Shown: positions 36,726 through 47,756, counted from the stretch's first letter. The stretch: DNA of 64,000 nucleotides from Acidobacteriota bacterium (GCA_021324935.1 JAJPIE010000037.1:141071-205070); one strand, 5' to 3'. Made by a program: numbers and translations. The notes: generated by a model not told the origin, from the sequence alone.

Positions 36726-38752
36726 AGACGAACTGGCCGGCCTTACGGGGTGGCTGCCTGATAGTTGCGAGCATCGTGCTGGGCGGAGGCCTGGCGGCGG
36801 TGCGCGCCCAGGAGCCCGCAGGCGCGACATCGACGGCGGCGGTGATCTCCAGCGTGGCCATCACGCAGGAACCACAGCGCGCAGCGATTCGCGTTGAGGG
36901 GGCCGGACGTCTCGACGTCCATGCCGCCCGCATGCAGAATCCGGAGCGCCTGGTGTTGGATTTCAGCGGCGCACGCCTGGAAGTGCAAAAGACGGCGATC
37001 CCGGGGGTCTCCGCGCCGGTGCGCGGAGTCCGCATGGGACAGTTCCGTCCGGATATCGCTCGAGTTGTTGTGGACCTTACGCAGGAAACTCCGTACCAAA
37101 TCGCGCATGAAGGCGACGCGGTGGTGGTGTACTTCCAGATGCAGGTGACGCCGGACGCCAGCCAGGCGGCCCCCGTCAATTCCACGGCCGTGACCACGGC
37201 GCCCAAGACGATTCCGTATGACACCAAGTCGCCCCGAACCGCAGTCCGTGTCAGCAAGGTTTCCAATGTTCCGGCTCCTCGGTTTGCTCTTCCGAACGAA
37301 CTGACCCAGCCCTCCGTCGTTCTGGCGAGCCTCCACGAGAAGGACCAGCCGGTACCTCCGGCTGATCCCCAGCAAGCTTCCCAGCAGGCGATGCAGCAGG
37401 CGGCAACTGCGGCCACAACCGTTGCGGCGCAGCAAGCCAGCGCCGCTGCCACGGCACCGGGTGCCGTGCGCTACACCGGCGAACCGATCTCGGTGAACCT
37501 GAAGGACGTAGACCTGAAGGATTTCTTCCGGCTGATTCATGAAATCAGCGGCTTGAACGTCGTGCTCGATCCGAACGTAAAGGGAACCCTGACCATCGTT
37601 CTCGACGAAGTGCCCTGGGACCAGGCACTGGACATCGTTCTCCAGAACAACGGGCTCGACAAGCAACTCAACGGGAACGTGTTGCGCATCGCTACCCGTG
37701 AAACGCTGAAGAAGGAAGCCGAGACGCAGCGCGATCTCGCTATCGCCCAAGCCCAGGCCGTTGCGCCCGTTACCGTAACCCGTGTGCTCAGCTACGCGAA
37801 GGCCGCCACGATGAAGGACACGCTGAAGAAATTCCTCTCGCCGCGCGGCGACATTCTTTCCGATGACCGTTCCAACCAGCTCATCATTCGCGACATTCCT
37901 TCGGTGATTCCGATCATCGATAACCTGATTCACCAGTTAGACCGCAAGTCCCAGCAGGTGGAGATCGAAGCGCGCGTGGTTTCGGCGTCGCGCTCGTTCT
38001 CGCAAGATATCGGCGTGCAGTGGGGCTTTGCCGGAACCACTACCGGTGGGCGCTCGATTTTCGGCGGCCCCGCCAGCGTTGGCGTCAGCCCGGTGCAGAC
38101 CGGCACGGGGATTCCTTCGCCGCCACTGGTCGGCACGCCGTCGCAGAGCTCCGGCAGCAGCACCACCACCGCCGGGCTTCCGTTGAACGTGAACCTGCCG
38201 GCGGGGGTTCCCTCCAGCGGCTTCTACTTCGGCCACCGTTCCCCGAACTTCGCCGTCGACCTGTTCATCACTGCGGCGGAAGCGAAGGGCGTGGGCAAAC
38301 TGCTTTCCAAGCCGAAAGTCATCACCCAGAACAACGAAAAGGCGATCGTCAAGCAAGGTACAAAGATCCCGATTCAGACGACGATCAACAACACGATTTC
38401 CGTGCAGTACATTGACGCGGTGCTGCAATTGGAAGTGACTCCGCAGATTACAGCCGAGGGCACGGTCTTCATGGACGTGCTCGTGGAAAACACGCAGATC
38501 GACAACGGTATTCCCCGCGTGGAAGGCATCCCCGCGCTGGATACACAGGCGGCGCAGACCAAGGTGACGGTTGCCGACGGCGGCACGGTGGTCATCGGCG
38601 GCATCATCGTTTCCCAGCAGCAGACCAACGTGAACCAGGTGCCGATCCTCGGCAGCTTGCCGGTGATCGGGTACCTGTTCCGCGAGCAGAGTGTCAACGT
38701 CACTTCGCAGGAATTGCTCTTCTTTATCACCCCGCGCATCATCCCCGGATAA
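36722..38752 (+). CDS. pilQ: Type IV pilus secretin PilQ
   Basis: A 676-residue outer-membrane secretin through which the pilus leaves the cell. Order: signal peptide; AMIN domain (about residues 40-130, RLVLDFSGARLEVQK); a Gln/Ala-rich linker; an STN domain from about residue 250 (VNLKDVDLKDFFRLIHEISG); a secretin_N domain (about 345-410); and the secretin barrel (410-676), with QVEIEARVVSASRSFSQDIG and VPILGSLPVIGYLFRE. An insert rich in Ser/Thr/Gly lies near residues 455-495. Its ATG overlaps the pilP stop. A strong terminator follows. Confidence 0.97.
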   Translation: MKTNWPALRGGCLIVASIVLGGGLAAVRAQEPAGATSTAAVISSVAITQEPQRAAIRVEGAGRLDVHAARMQNPERLVLDFSGARLEVQKTAIPGVSAPVRGVRMGQFRPDIARVVVDLTQETPYQIAHEGDAVVVYFQMQVTPDASQAAPVNSTAVTTAPKTIPYDTKSPRTAVRVSKVSNVPAPRFALPNELTQPSVVLASLHEKDQPVPPADPQQASQQAMQQAATAATTVAAQQASAAATAPGAVRYTGEPISVNLKDVDLKDFFRLIHEISGLNVVLDPNVKGTLTIVLDEVPWDQALDIVLQNNGLDKQLNGNVLRIATRETLKKEAETQRDLAIAQAQAVAPVTVTRVLSYAKAATMKDTLKKFLSPRGDILSDDRSNQLIIRDIPSVIPIIDNLIHQLDRKSQQVEIEARVVSASRSFSQDIGVQWGFAGTTTGGRSIFGGPASVGVSPVQTGTGIPSPPLVGTPSQSSGSSTTTAGLPLNVNLPAGVPSSGFYFGHRSPNFAVDLFITAAEAKGVGKLLSKPKVITQNNEKAIVKQGTKIPIQTTINNTISVQYIDAVLQLEVTPQITAEGTVFMDVLVENTQIDNGIPRVEGIPALDTQAAQTKVTVADGGTVVIGGIIVSQQQTNVNQVPILGSLPVIGYLFREQSVNVTSQELLFFITPRIIPG

Positions 38753-38804
38753 GCGCTTTCCGGCCAAGCGCGAGTCGCGACTGAATAATTTCAGGTAAAC
38801 TGGA

Positions 38805-38836
38805 AGCGAGGAGGCGCAAGTCTCCTCGCTTTTTTT
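38805..38836 (+). terminator. Rho-independent terminator after pilQ
   Basis: AGCGAGGAG (38805-38813), loop GCGCAAGT, CTCCTCGCT (38822-38830), then six further T residues. The 9-bp stem followed by seven T in all is a textbook intrinsic terminator. The T-tract ends at the ATG of the next gene (38837), leaving no room for a normal ribosome site or a downstream promoter. Confidence 0.88.
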
Positions 38837-39919
38837 ATGAACGCCGCGCACGCACAACGACGACGGGCCCTGCTTCAGGAACTCAAGACCAGGAATCTCG
38901 ACTCCCTCCTGGTGACTCATCCTCCCAACTGGTATTACCTGACGGGTTTTACCGGCGAGGCAGGAGCCTTGCTGGTGTCGAAGGACGGCGCAACGCTCAT
39001 CACGGATGGGCGTTTTACCGTGCAGGCCAAGGATGAAACCCGCGGAGTGAAGGTCGCGCTCCAGCAAGGGGGCTTGTACCCTTCCGTTGGCGCATATCTG
39101 AAACACATGAGTGGACGGCGCCTGGGGTACGACGCGAACCAGCTCACCGTGGCTCAATTGAATGCGCTGAAGAAGGCCGCTGGAAGCAAATGGCGGGGCA
39201 AAGAGGCGTCGGGCCTGGTTGAGGCCCTTCGCATGAAGAAAGACGCGCAGGAACTGGCCGTAATGCGAAGGGCAGCTATTCTGGCGGGTGCAGTCCTGGA
39301 AGAGGTGCTAAAATTCATCCGCCCCGGAGTGCGCGAAAGGGAAATTGCCGCCGAGATCGAATATCAGATGAAGAAGCACGGAGCCAGCGGTCCTTCGTTC
39401 GAAACGATCGTTGCCTCCGGCCCGCGGGGCGCGCTTCCGCATGCCCGTCCTACCGCAAAGAAGTTGAGGAAAAATGAGTTGGTCGTCCTCGACCTGGGTG
39501 TTATACTCGGCCACTATTGCAGCGATATGACGCGTACCGTGCACCTCGGGCGTGCCAGCAGGCGCATCCGGGAATGGTATCGGTCGGTTCAACAGGCGCA
39601 GGCAGCAGCGGTCGCGGCCGTCAAGGCTGGGGTGAGCTGCGGGGAAGTGGATTCCGCTGCGCGGGAAGTCCTTAAGAGAAACGGATTGGATGAGTATTTC
39701 GTGCATAGCACCGGGCATGGCTTGGGCCTGGAGGTGCACGAGGATCCAAGAGTTGCCCGTGGTCAGGCGGTTCGACTGGAAGCGGGGAATGTGATTACCA
39801 TAGAACCCGGGATCTATTTGGAAGGAGTAGGCGGTATTCGCATTGAAGACGACGTTCTGGTGGGAGCAGGACGTGGTGAAGTGTTGACCCGCGTCACGCG
39901 GGATCTTATCGAACTCTAG
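38837..39919 (+). CDS. M24-family Xaa-Pro aminopeptidase
   Basis: A 360-residue metallopeptidase with the creatinase-like N-domain (residues 1-130, LLVTHPPNWYYLTGFTGEAG) and the pita-bread catalytic domain. The five metal ligands are seen as the Asp in VLDLGVILGHY, the Asp in CSDMTRTVH, the His in STGHGLGLEVHE, the Glu in TIEPGIYLEG and the Glu in IRIEDDVLV. It removes N-terminal residues ahead of proline. The start codon directly abuts the pilQ terminator, so start choice and initiation are unclear. It leads the accB-accC segment, an order common in bacteria. Confidence 0.93.
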   Translation: MNAAHAQRRRALLQELKTRNLDSLLVTHPPNWYYLTGFTGEAGALLVSKDGATLITDGRFTVQAKDETRGVKVALQQGGLYPSVGAYLKHMSGRRLGYDANQLTVAQLNALKKAAGSKWRGKEASGLVEALRMKKDAQELAVMRRAAILAGAVLEEVLKFIRPGVREREIAAEIEYQMKKHGASGPSFETIVASGPRGALPHARPTAKKLRKNELVVLDLGVILGHYCSDMTRTVHLGRASRRIREWYRSVQQAQAAAVAAVKAGVSCGEVDSAAREVLKRNGLDEYFVHSTGHGLGLEVHEDPRVARGQAVRLEAGNVITIEPGIYLEGVGGIRIEDDVLVGAGRGEVLTRVTRDLIEL

Positions 39920-39927
39920 AAAAAGGC

Positions 39928-40466
39928 ATGAAACGGAAAAAGACCGCGAAAACGAGTGCAAGCCCGTCGTTTGCGAATCCTGAAATTGAGCGGATCGAGC
40001 AATTGCTGCGTTTTATGAGCGAGCACAACCTGGAGGAGTTTGAGTATTCCCGGGGAGATCTGCGGATCCGGCTGAAGAAGCCCGGCACGAACGTTGTGAT
40101 GACGGCCATGCCAAGGCCGGCAGCGGAAATCATTGTTCCCTCGGCACCGCACGCTGCGGAAGCCCCCGCGCCTTCGGGAGGAGAATCTTCGTCGGCGGAC
40201 ATCCGCGGCGGCGAGGACCTCCATCTGATTACCTCGCCGATAGTGGGAACGTTCTATGGTTCGCCCAGCCCCGGCGCTGAGGCGTTTGTGAAAGTCGGCT
40301 CGCATGTGGAAAGGGGCAAACGCTTTGCATCGTGGAAGCGATGAAGCTGATGAACGAAATCGAGTCCGAGATCAGCGGCGAGGTGCTCCGGATATTCGTC
40401 GAAAACGGGCAGCCCGTCGAGTACGGGCAGCCACTGTTTGGAATTCGCCCGAGCCGCAAGCGATAA
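39928..40466 (+). pseudogene. accB: Biotin carboxyl carrier protein of acetyl-CoA carboxylase (AccB), frameshifted
   Basis: The frame from ATG 39928 reads a normal AccB up to [20 protein letters not shown] and [10 protein letters not shown], then shifts into KRFASWKR and stops at 40342-40344. The next frame continues with [18 protein letters not shown] and the usual C-terminus to TAA 40464-40466. One extra G in the GGGG run at 40313-40316 would restore a protein of about 179 residues with the biotinylation site EAMKLMNE. AccB is essential for fatty-acid synthesis and accC downstream is intact, so an error in the assembled sequence is more likely than true loss. The ATG at 40341 overlaps the premature stop (ATGA), by coincidence or as a restart. 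Confidence 0.88.
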
Positions 40467-40481
40467 GCGGCCAGCCGGACT

Positions 40482-41831
<1,350 letters not shown>

Positions 41832-41837
41832 CGTTTC

Positions 41838-42488
41838 ATGCGCCTTGTGATGTCCAGGCTGTATGTGATATTAGACGCAGGAATGCTGACGGAACCGGCC
41901 GGGGAATTCGCCAAAAAATTGACGGATGCGGGCGTGCGGTTGCTCCAATACCGCGATAAGCACTCTTCTGCCCGGGAGCTTTGGTCCAATGCGCGAGCCA
42001 TCGCTCAAACTGCGCACGCAGCGGGGTGCGCCTTCTTTGTGAACGACCGTCCCGACATCGCCCATCTGGCCGGCGCGGACGGCGTGCATGTCGGCCAGGA
42101 AGACCTCGACGTGGAGCAGGCGCGCGAAGTGGCAGGCCCCGGCCGGTTGGTTGGAGTTTCGACGCACAACCTTCAACAATTTGAGCAGGCCCGGGGCAGT
42201 TCGGCGGATTATATAGCCGTAGGGCCGATTTTCCCGACGGCCAGCAAAGCAAATCCCGATCCAGTGGTGGGAATGGATTTTGTGCGTCGCGTGCGACCGC
42301 TGACGCGCAAGCCGATTGTGGCGATTGGCGGCATTACGCTGGAGCGCGCGCCGGAAGTGATCGCCGCGGGCGCGGACTCGGTGGCCGTGATCAGCGGCAT
42401 TCTGCAAGCGAACGACCCCGCCGCGCAAGCGCGGGAATTCCTGCGCCGGTTGGAAGAAGTTGAACCGGCGAAACATCAGCAGGGCTGA
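41838..42488 (+). CDS. thiE: Thiamine-phosphate synthase
   Basis: A 216-residue TIM-barrel enzyme that joins HMP-pyrophosphate and the thiazole phosphate to give thiamine phosphate. Family motifs include LLQYRDKHSSARE (pyrophosphate contact), FFVNDRPDIAHLAGADGVHVG, the GVSTHNLQQ loop, YIAVGPIFPTASKANPD and AIGGITLERAPEVIAAGAD. ATG 41838 follows accC by 6 nt; ATG 41850 is an alternative start. No other thi gene and no TPP riboswitch were seen here, so it is expressed with the acc genes. Confidence 0.95.
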   Translation: MRLVMSRLYVILDAGMLTEPAGEFAKKLTDAGVRLLQYRDKHSSARELWSNARAIAQTAHAAGCAFFVNDRPDIAHLAGADGVHVGQEDLDVEQAREVAGPGRLVGVSTHNLQQFEQARGSSADYIAVGPIFPTASKANPDPVVGMDFVRRVRPLTRKPIVAIGGITLERAPEVIAAGADSVAVISGILQANDPAAQAREFLRRLEEVEPAKHQQG

Positions 42489-42494
42489 GGGCGA

Positions 42495-44036
42495 ATGGCC
42501 GACGTTAGCAGCGTTTCTTCCCATCCGGTGACTCCCGAAAAGCACGAATTCGTGAAGGCTATAGGCCTTTTCGACGGCACGATGATCGTCGCCGGCTCGA
42601 TGATCGGCTCCGGCATTTTTATCGTGGCGGCGGACATCGCGCGGCAAACCGGCTCGCCCGGCGGCCTGCTGATTACCTGGATTCTCACCGGCATTCTGAC
42701 CATCGCCGCCGCGCTTTCTTACGGCGAGCTTGCCGGAATGTTTCCCCACGCCGGAGGCCAGTACGTGTATCTGCGCGAGGCTTTTTCTCCGCTTTGGGGA
42801 TTTCTCTATGGGTGGACATTGTTTCTGGTGATTCAGACGGGCACGATCGCCGCGGTGGCGATTGGATTCGCACGATATCTTGGCGTGCTGTTTCCATCGA
42901 TCTCACCGAACACCTGGGTGATTCCCCCGGTCAATTTTTCCTCGCACTTCGCCGTGAGCCTCTCGGTTCAGCAACTGGTTGCCGTGCTGATGATCATTTT
43001 CCTGACGTATCTGAATACGCGCGGAGTGCGGCTCGGCAAGTGGATTCAGAATATTTTCACCTCCGCGAAGATGCTCTCGTTGCTGGGACTGATCCTGATT
43101 TGCGTGTTCGTGGCGCGCAATGCTTCGGCGATCGCGGATAATTTCACACACCTGTGGGCCGTGCGCGGCGCGAACTGGATTGAACCCGGCTTGGGATTTT
43201 TGAAGGGCATCATGCCTACGGTGACTGCGGGCAGCGGATGGTACGGATTGCTGCTAGCGCTGGCGGTGGCCCAGGTTGGATCGCTTTTTTCCGCGGACGC
43301 CTGGAATAATATCGGCTTCACGGCCGCCGAAGTGAAAAATCCCAAGCGCGACGTGGCGCTCTCGATGGCCTTCGGCACCGTGATTGTGATCACCTTGTAT
43401 TGCCTGGCGAATCTCGCGTACCTCTGCGCGCTCCCGCTGGAGCAGATTCAGCACGCGCCCGATGACCGCGTGGCCACCGCGGCGTTGTCCGCGGTATATG
43501 GCGCAAAGGGCGCCTGGATGATGGCGATTGCCATCATCATCTCCACGTTTGGCTGCAACAATGGCCTGATCCTCGCTGGCTCTCGCGTGGCGTATGCGAT
43601 GGCCCGGGACGGCTTGTTCTTCCGCGCTACCGGAAAACTGAACGACAAGGGCGTTCCGGGCATTGCCTTGCTCTATCAGGGCATCTGGATCGTGGTGCTG
43701 ATCCTGCTGCGCACGCGCAAGGCCGACGGAACGTATGGCAACCTCTACAGCAATTTGCTGGACTACGTGGTGTTCGCCGCGCTGCTCTTTTATGTATTGA
43801 CGATTTTGGGCATCTTCGTGTTGCGGATCCGCCGCCCCGAACTAGAGCGTCCATACAAAGCATTCGGGTATCCGTTGGTGCCGCTGTTGTATATAGTGGC
43901 TGCCACCGGAATCATGGGCGTGCTGCTCCTCTATGAAACGCAGACCGCCGGCATGGGCATGTTGATCGTGCTGATTGGCCTGCCCGTTTACGGCTGGTGG
44001 GCGTGGCGCAAGGATGCCGCCAAAGGCCAGGCATAG
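42495..44036 (+). CDS. APC-superfamily amino acid permease
   Basis: A 513-residue inner-membrane transporter with about 12 helices. The first helix holds the GSMIGSGIFIVAADIA substrate-binding motif of the APC superfamily. Motifs such as SYGELAGMFPHAGGQYVYLR and NNGLILAGSRVAYAMARDGL fit the LAT/basic amino acid exchanger-like group. The substrate cannot be assigned. It follows thiE by 6 nt and lies before a second APC gene on the same strand. Confidence 0.93.
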   Translation: MADVSSVSSHPVTPEKHEFVKAIGLFDGTMIVAGSMIGSGIFIVAADIARQTGSPGGLLITWILTGILTIAAALSYGELAGMFPHAGGQYVYLREAFSPLWGFLYGWTLFLVIQTGTIAAVAIGFARYLGVLFPSISPNTWVIPPVNFSSHFAVSLSVQQLVAVLMIIFLTYLNTRGVRLGKWIQNIFTSAKMLSLLGLILICVFVARNASAIADNFTHLWAVRGANWIEPGLGFLKGIMPTVTAGSGWYGLLLALAVAQVGSLFSADAWNNIGFTAAEVKNPKRDVALSMAFGTVIVITLYCLANLAYLCALPLEQIQHAPDDRVATAALSAVYGAKGAWMMAIAIIISTFGCNNGLILAGSRVAYAMARDGLFFRATGKLNDKGVPGIALLYQGIWIVVLILLRTRKADGTYGNLYSNLLDYVVFAALLFYVLTILGIFVLRIRRPELERPYKAFGYPLVPLLYIVAATGIMGVLLLYETQTAGMGMLIVLIGLPVYGWWAWRKDAAKGQA

Positions 44037-44058
44037 CGGTGATTTTTGGGGTGGCTAA

Positions 44059-44075
44059 CCTGCCGGATTGGCAGG
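44059..44075 (+). terminator. Hairpin between the two permease genes
   Basis: CCTGCC-GGATT-GGCAGG is a perfect 6-bp stem between the first and second permease genes. There is no T-tract, so it would at most attenuate transcription or stabilise the upstream mRNA end. Confidence 0.35.
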
Positions 44076-44126
44076 GAATTCATCAGCACTGCGATGGCAA
44101 GTGGCAATTGAAAAAGGAGGAGTTGC

Positions 44127-45653
44127 ATGGGCAACCCCTTATTTGCGACAAAACCGCTTGATAAGCTGCTCCAGGAAGCATTGGAATCGGGCGAACACAG
44201 TCTGAAGCGAGCGCTAGGTCCCATCAATCTCATCGCACTGGGCATCGGCGCGATTATCGGCGCGGGCATTTTCGTGCTCACGGGTTCAGCGGCGGCGCTC
44301 TATGCGGGGCCTTCCATCATGCTCTCCTACATTCTGGCGGGTGTAGGTTGCGGGTTCGCCGGATTGTGCTACGCCGAATTTGCTTCGCTGATCCCGATTG
44401 CGGGTTCCGCTTACACATACGGATACGCAACGCTGGGCGAAATCGTCGCATGGGTGATTGGCTGGGACCTGATCCTGGAATACGCGTTTGGCGCCGCCAC
44501 GGTAGCCAGCGGCTGGAGCAGCACGCTGGTGGCATTCCTACAGGACTACAACATCAACCTGCCGCCGCAGATTTGCGACGTTCCGGGCGCCGAATGGGTT
44601 TTCTTTGAAGGTCGATGGGCGCCGCTGAGCACTCTGAAGTTGACCGCCGCGCAGTTGGCCGCCATTCCGCACGTCACCACGAAGTTCAATCTCATCGCTT
44701 TTCTGGCCATGATTGGCGTGACCACCCTGCTGATTATCGGCATCAAGGAATCCGCCAATTTCAACACCGGAGTCGTATTCGTCAAGTTAATCGCCGTATT
44801 CACGTTCATCTTCGTAGCGGCGGCTTTTGTATTCAAACATCCCGCGGTAGCCCGCGAAAACTGGACGGTCTTTATTCCACCCAACACCGGGGAATTCGGC
44901 TCCTACGGCTGGTCCGGCATCTTGCGCGGCGCGGGCGTGGTCTTTTTCGCTTACATTGGTTTCGACGCCGTTTCCACGGCGGCGCAGGAAGCGCGCAAGC
45001 CGCAAAAGGACATGCCGGTCGGCATCCTTGGCTCCCTGGCGATCTGTACGGTGCTTTACATCATCGTTTGCGCCTTGCTGACGGCCACGGTCCACTACTC
45101 GCGGCTCAATATCGGAGCGCCGGTGTCGCTCGCCATTCGGGAAACCGGGGTCAAATGGGGCAGCTACGTCGTCAATGCCGGAGCGCTCGCGGGCCTCAGC
45201 ACGGTGATGCTGGTCATGCTGCTGGGGCAATCCCGCGTTTTTTATTCCATGGCCAAGGATGGGCTGCTGTGGAAGTGGGCGGGCGACATTCATCCGCGCT
45301 TCCGCACGCCCTGGAAGTCCACGGGGATTGTTGGCCTGCTGGTGGCATTCGTCGGCGCGACGGTGCCGATTGGAGATCTTGGACAGCTCGTCAGCATTGG
45401 CACGCTGCTCGCGTTCGTGATTGTGTGCGCGGGAGTGTGGATCATGCGCGTGCGGCGTCCTGAACTGGAGCGTCCATTCAAGACGCCCTGGGTGCCCTTC
45501 GTACCCATCATGGGCATGATCATTTCCATTGGCTTGATGGCCGGTCTGAAGGCGGTCACCTGGATTCGCCTGGTGGTCTGGCTGATCGTTGGACTCGTCG
45601 TGTATTTCACCTACAGCGTCAAGCACAGCAAAGTACGCAACCCACAAGGCTGA
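44127..45653 (+). CDS. APC-superfamily amino acid permease, cationic amino acid transporter-like
   Basis: A 508-residue transporter with about 12 helices. The cytosolic start KPLDKLLQEALESGEHSLKR is the characteristic lead-in of the YfnA/CAT-type amino acid permeases. The first helix has GAIIGAGIFVLTGSAA, and FVAYIGFDAVSTAAQEARKP-like blocks follow (here FFAYIGFDAVSTAAQEARKP). A strong AAGGAGGAG site precedes ATG 44127. It is about 90 nt after the first permease and only distantly similar to it. The likely substrate is a cationic or neutral amino acid; this is not certain. Confidence 0.94.
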   Translation: MGNPLFATKPLDKLLQEALESGEHSLKRALGPINLIALGIGAIIGAGIFVLTGSAAALYAGPSIMLSYILAGVGCGFAGLCYAEFASLIPIAGSAYTYGYATLGEIVAWVIGWDLILEYAFGAATVASGWSSTLVAFLQDYNINLPPQICDVPGAEWVFFEGRWAPLSTLKLTAAQLAAIPHVTTKFNLIAFLAMIGVTTLLIIGIKESANFNTGVVFVKLIAVFTFIFVAAAFVFKHPAVARENWTVFIPPNTGEFGSYGWSGILRGAGVVFFAYIGFDAVSTAAQEARKPQKDMPVGILGSLAICTVLYIIVCALLTATVHYSRLNIGAPVSLAIRETGVKWGSYVVNAGALAGLSTVMLVMLLGQSRVFYSMAKDGLLWKWAGDIHPRFRTPWKSTGIVGLLVAFVGATVPIGDLGQLVSIGTLLAFVIVCAGVWIMRVRRPELERPFKTPWVPFVPIMGMIISIGLMAGLKAVTWIRLVVWLIVGLVVYFTYSVKHSKVRNPQG

Positions 45654-45773
45654 TCGCGGGCTCAAGAAGCTACCGGATGCGGGTGACCTGCGTCAGGCAT
45701 CTTCCGGGCGGGCCTGGTTCAACTCGTCGGAAGGCTGCGAATCGGGTAAAGTGCCTTTTCTGAGACTGCAACC

Positions 45774-47756
45774 ATGAAGCCCACGGGGAATCACCAACAA
45801 TCCTTCTGGAAAACCCTGTCGAAACTCGATTGGGTAGCCGTGGCTTTCTGCGTGGCAGGCCTGGTCGCGGTAACGGGACCCTTCGAGGGCTTGCGCGGGG
45901 CCTGGCTTGGGAGGCTGCTCGGGCTGCTCGCGGCGGGCTATCTCGTTTACCGTTATTGGAGCCGCTGGCGGGCTCAGTTGATGTGGAGCCTGCGCAACCG
46001 GCTGATCGTGACGTACGTATTTCTGGCGGTGGTGCCCGTGGTCCTGCTGCTGATATTGGCAAGCATGCTCGGGCAGATTCTCTATTCGCAGCTCGGCGCC
46101 TACCTTCTCTATCACGATATCGAGGACCGCGTCGCGACTTTATCCGACGAGGCACAAGTACTTGCGGAGATGAAGCCCGAACTCCCGGCGACGCTCGACG
46201 AAGCGGGGAAGCAAGCGATCTTGAGAAAGCATGTGATAAGCGCAATCGGCAGAGAGTTCAGCAAAGTCGGTGTGAATTTCGAGGTCCAGCCGGAGTTTTT
46301 GCGCTTGATTGCCGGGCCTTCGGGGCACGCGTTCGCTGGCATGATCCAGACCGGAAGCCAATTGCGCTTGGCGAGCATTCGCGAGATTGAAGGCGCAGGC
46401 GGGAGGCAGATCGTGGAGGTCAGCGCTCCGTTTACCAGCGAATTGCTGCAAAGCGTGGCGCCGGACCTAGGACCAGTCGATATCACGTTGTTGCAGACGG
46501 TGGAAACCGGTTCCACCACAAACGCCGTGCGCATCGGCAACAAGGATTACCGCGCCGTCGGCCAGATCCCGAATAAGCGTGAACTGCAGCCCGCGGAATC
46601 CTGGATGGACCCCGTAATCGACGGCTTCTCGAAGCTCGAGGGCACCTATGTCTCCGCTAGTGGGGCAGTCGAGCGCGCGCACCCGATTTTCGCGTTCTTC
46701 AAAGCGCGCCGGTCGCAACTGAACCACCGCATCTTTGCTTCGGTGGGCGAATTCAGCGGCGCGCGCATTTTTGAGATTCAGCTGCTGGCCGCGGTTTTCC
46801 TGATCATCGAAATGGCCGCGCTGGGTATCGGGATTGTCCTCACCCGGGAAATCACGCGAACGGTTTCCGAGCTGTACCGGGCCACGCAGTTCGTGCAGGA
46901 AGGGAATTTCTCGCACCGGGTGACCATCGAGCGCGCCGACCAGCTTGGCGCACTGGGCGAATCGTTCAATTCGATGACCAGTTCGATCACCCGGCTGATC
47001 GAGGAGCAGAAGCAGCTCCAGCGCCTGGAAAATGAGATTTCGATCGCCCGCGAAGTGCAGGACCAATTGTTTCCGCGGAGCTTTCCCCACGTGGAAGGCG
47101 TCGAGATCGAGGCCATTTGCCGGGCGGCGCGCTCCGTCAGCGGCGACTATTACGATTTCATTCAACTCGATCCAACGCACGTGGCCATTGCGCTGGGCGA
47201 TATTTCGGGGAAGGGAATTTCGGCGGCGCTACTCATGGCCAGCTTGCAGGCCGCGTTGCGCGGCCAATTGCTGACGCCGGGCAGCGAGCAGCGGAGCATG
47301 GCGGAGGTGGTGGAGCGGCTGAACAAGCATCTGGTGCGGAATACCGGAGAAGACCGCTTCGCCACATTTCTCGTAGCGGTCTACGATACCGCGACGCGCA
47401 AGCTGCGTTACTCGAACGCCGGCCATCTGCCGGGATTTCTCCTAGCGGAGGGCAAATCCATGCATCTCGACGTGGGAGGCATGGTGCTGGGGATTGTGGA
47501 GGACTATCCCTACCGGGAGGGTATCGTGGACGTGCCGCCGGACGCGGTGTTCATCGCATATAGTGACGGATTGGTGGAACCGGAGAATGCGTATGGCGAG
47601 GAGTTTGGCATTTCGCGCCTGGAAGCGGCGGCGCAGCGCGTGCGGCAGGCGGAGCCGTTGAAGATTGCCAACGCCTTGATGACCGCGGCTGAAGAGTGGT
47701 CGGGCAGCCCCGAGCAGGCCGACGATATGACCGTAATCGTAGCCAAACTGGAGTGA
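45774..47756 (+). CDS. Membrane-bound PP2C-type phosphatase with HAMP domain (RsbU-like)
   Basis: A 660-residue signalling protein. Two or three membrane helices lie in residues 20-100. An extracytoplasmic sensor region (about 105-330) is followed by a further helix (AAVFLIIEMAALGIGIVL, from about 335) and a HAMP domain (about 355-410, with a helix into LIEEQKQLQRLENEISIARE). The SpoIIE/PP2C phosphatase domain (about 430-660) has the SVSGDYYDFI metal site, LALGDISGKGISAALLMA, FIAYSDGLVEPEN and ADDMTVIVAKL. RsbU-type enzymes dephosphorylate anti-anti-sigma factors in stress control; no such partner is encoded here, so the pathway is inferred. Confidence 0.93.
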   Translation: MKPTGNHQQSFWKTLSKLDWVAVAFCVAGLVAVTGPFEGLRGAWLGRLLGLLAAGYLVYRYWSRWRAQLMWSLRNRLIVTYVFLAVVPVVLLLILASMLGQILYSQLGAYLLYHDIEDRVATLSDEAQVLAEMKPELPATLDEAGKQAILRKHVISAIGREFSKVGVNFEVQPEFLRLIAGPSGHAFAGMIQTGSQLRLASIREIEGAGGRQIVEVSAPFTSELLQSVAPDLGPVDITLLQTVETGSTTNAVRIGNKDYRAVGQIPNKRELQPAESWMDPVIDGFSKLEGTYVSASGAVERAHPIFAFFKARRSQLNHRIFASVGEFSGARIFEIQLLAAVFLIIEMAALGIGIVLTREITRTVSELYRATQFVQEGNFSHRVTIERADQLGALGESFNSMTSSITRLIEEQKQLQRLENEISIAREVQDQLFPRSFPHVEGVEIEAICRAARSVSGDYYDFIQLDPTHVAIALGDISGKGISAALLMASLQAALRGQLLTPGSEQRSMAEVVERLNKHLVRNTGEDRFATFLVAVYDTATRKLRYSNAGHLPGFLLAEGKSMHLDVGGMVLGIVEDYPYREGIVDVPPDAVFIAYSDGLVEPENAYGEEFGISRLEAAAQRVRQAEPLKIANALMTAAEEWSGSPEQADDMTVIVAKLE

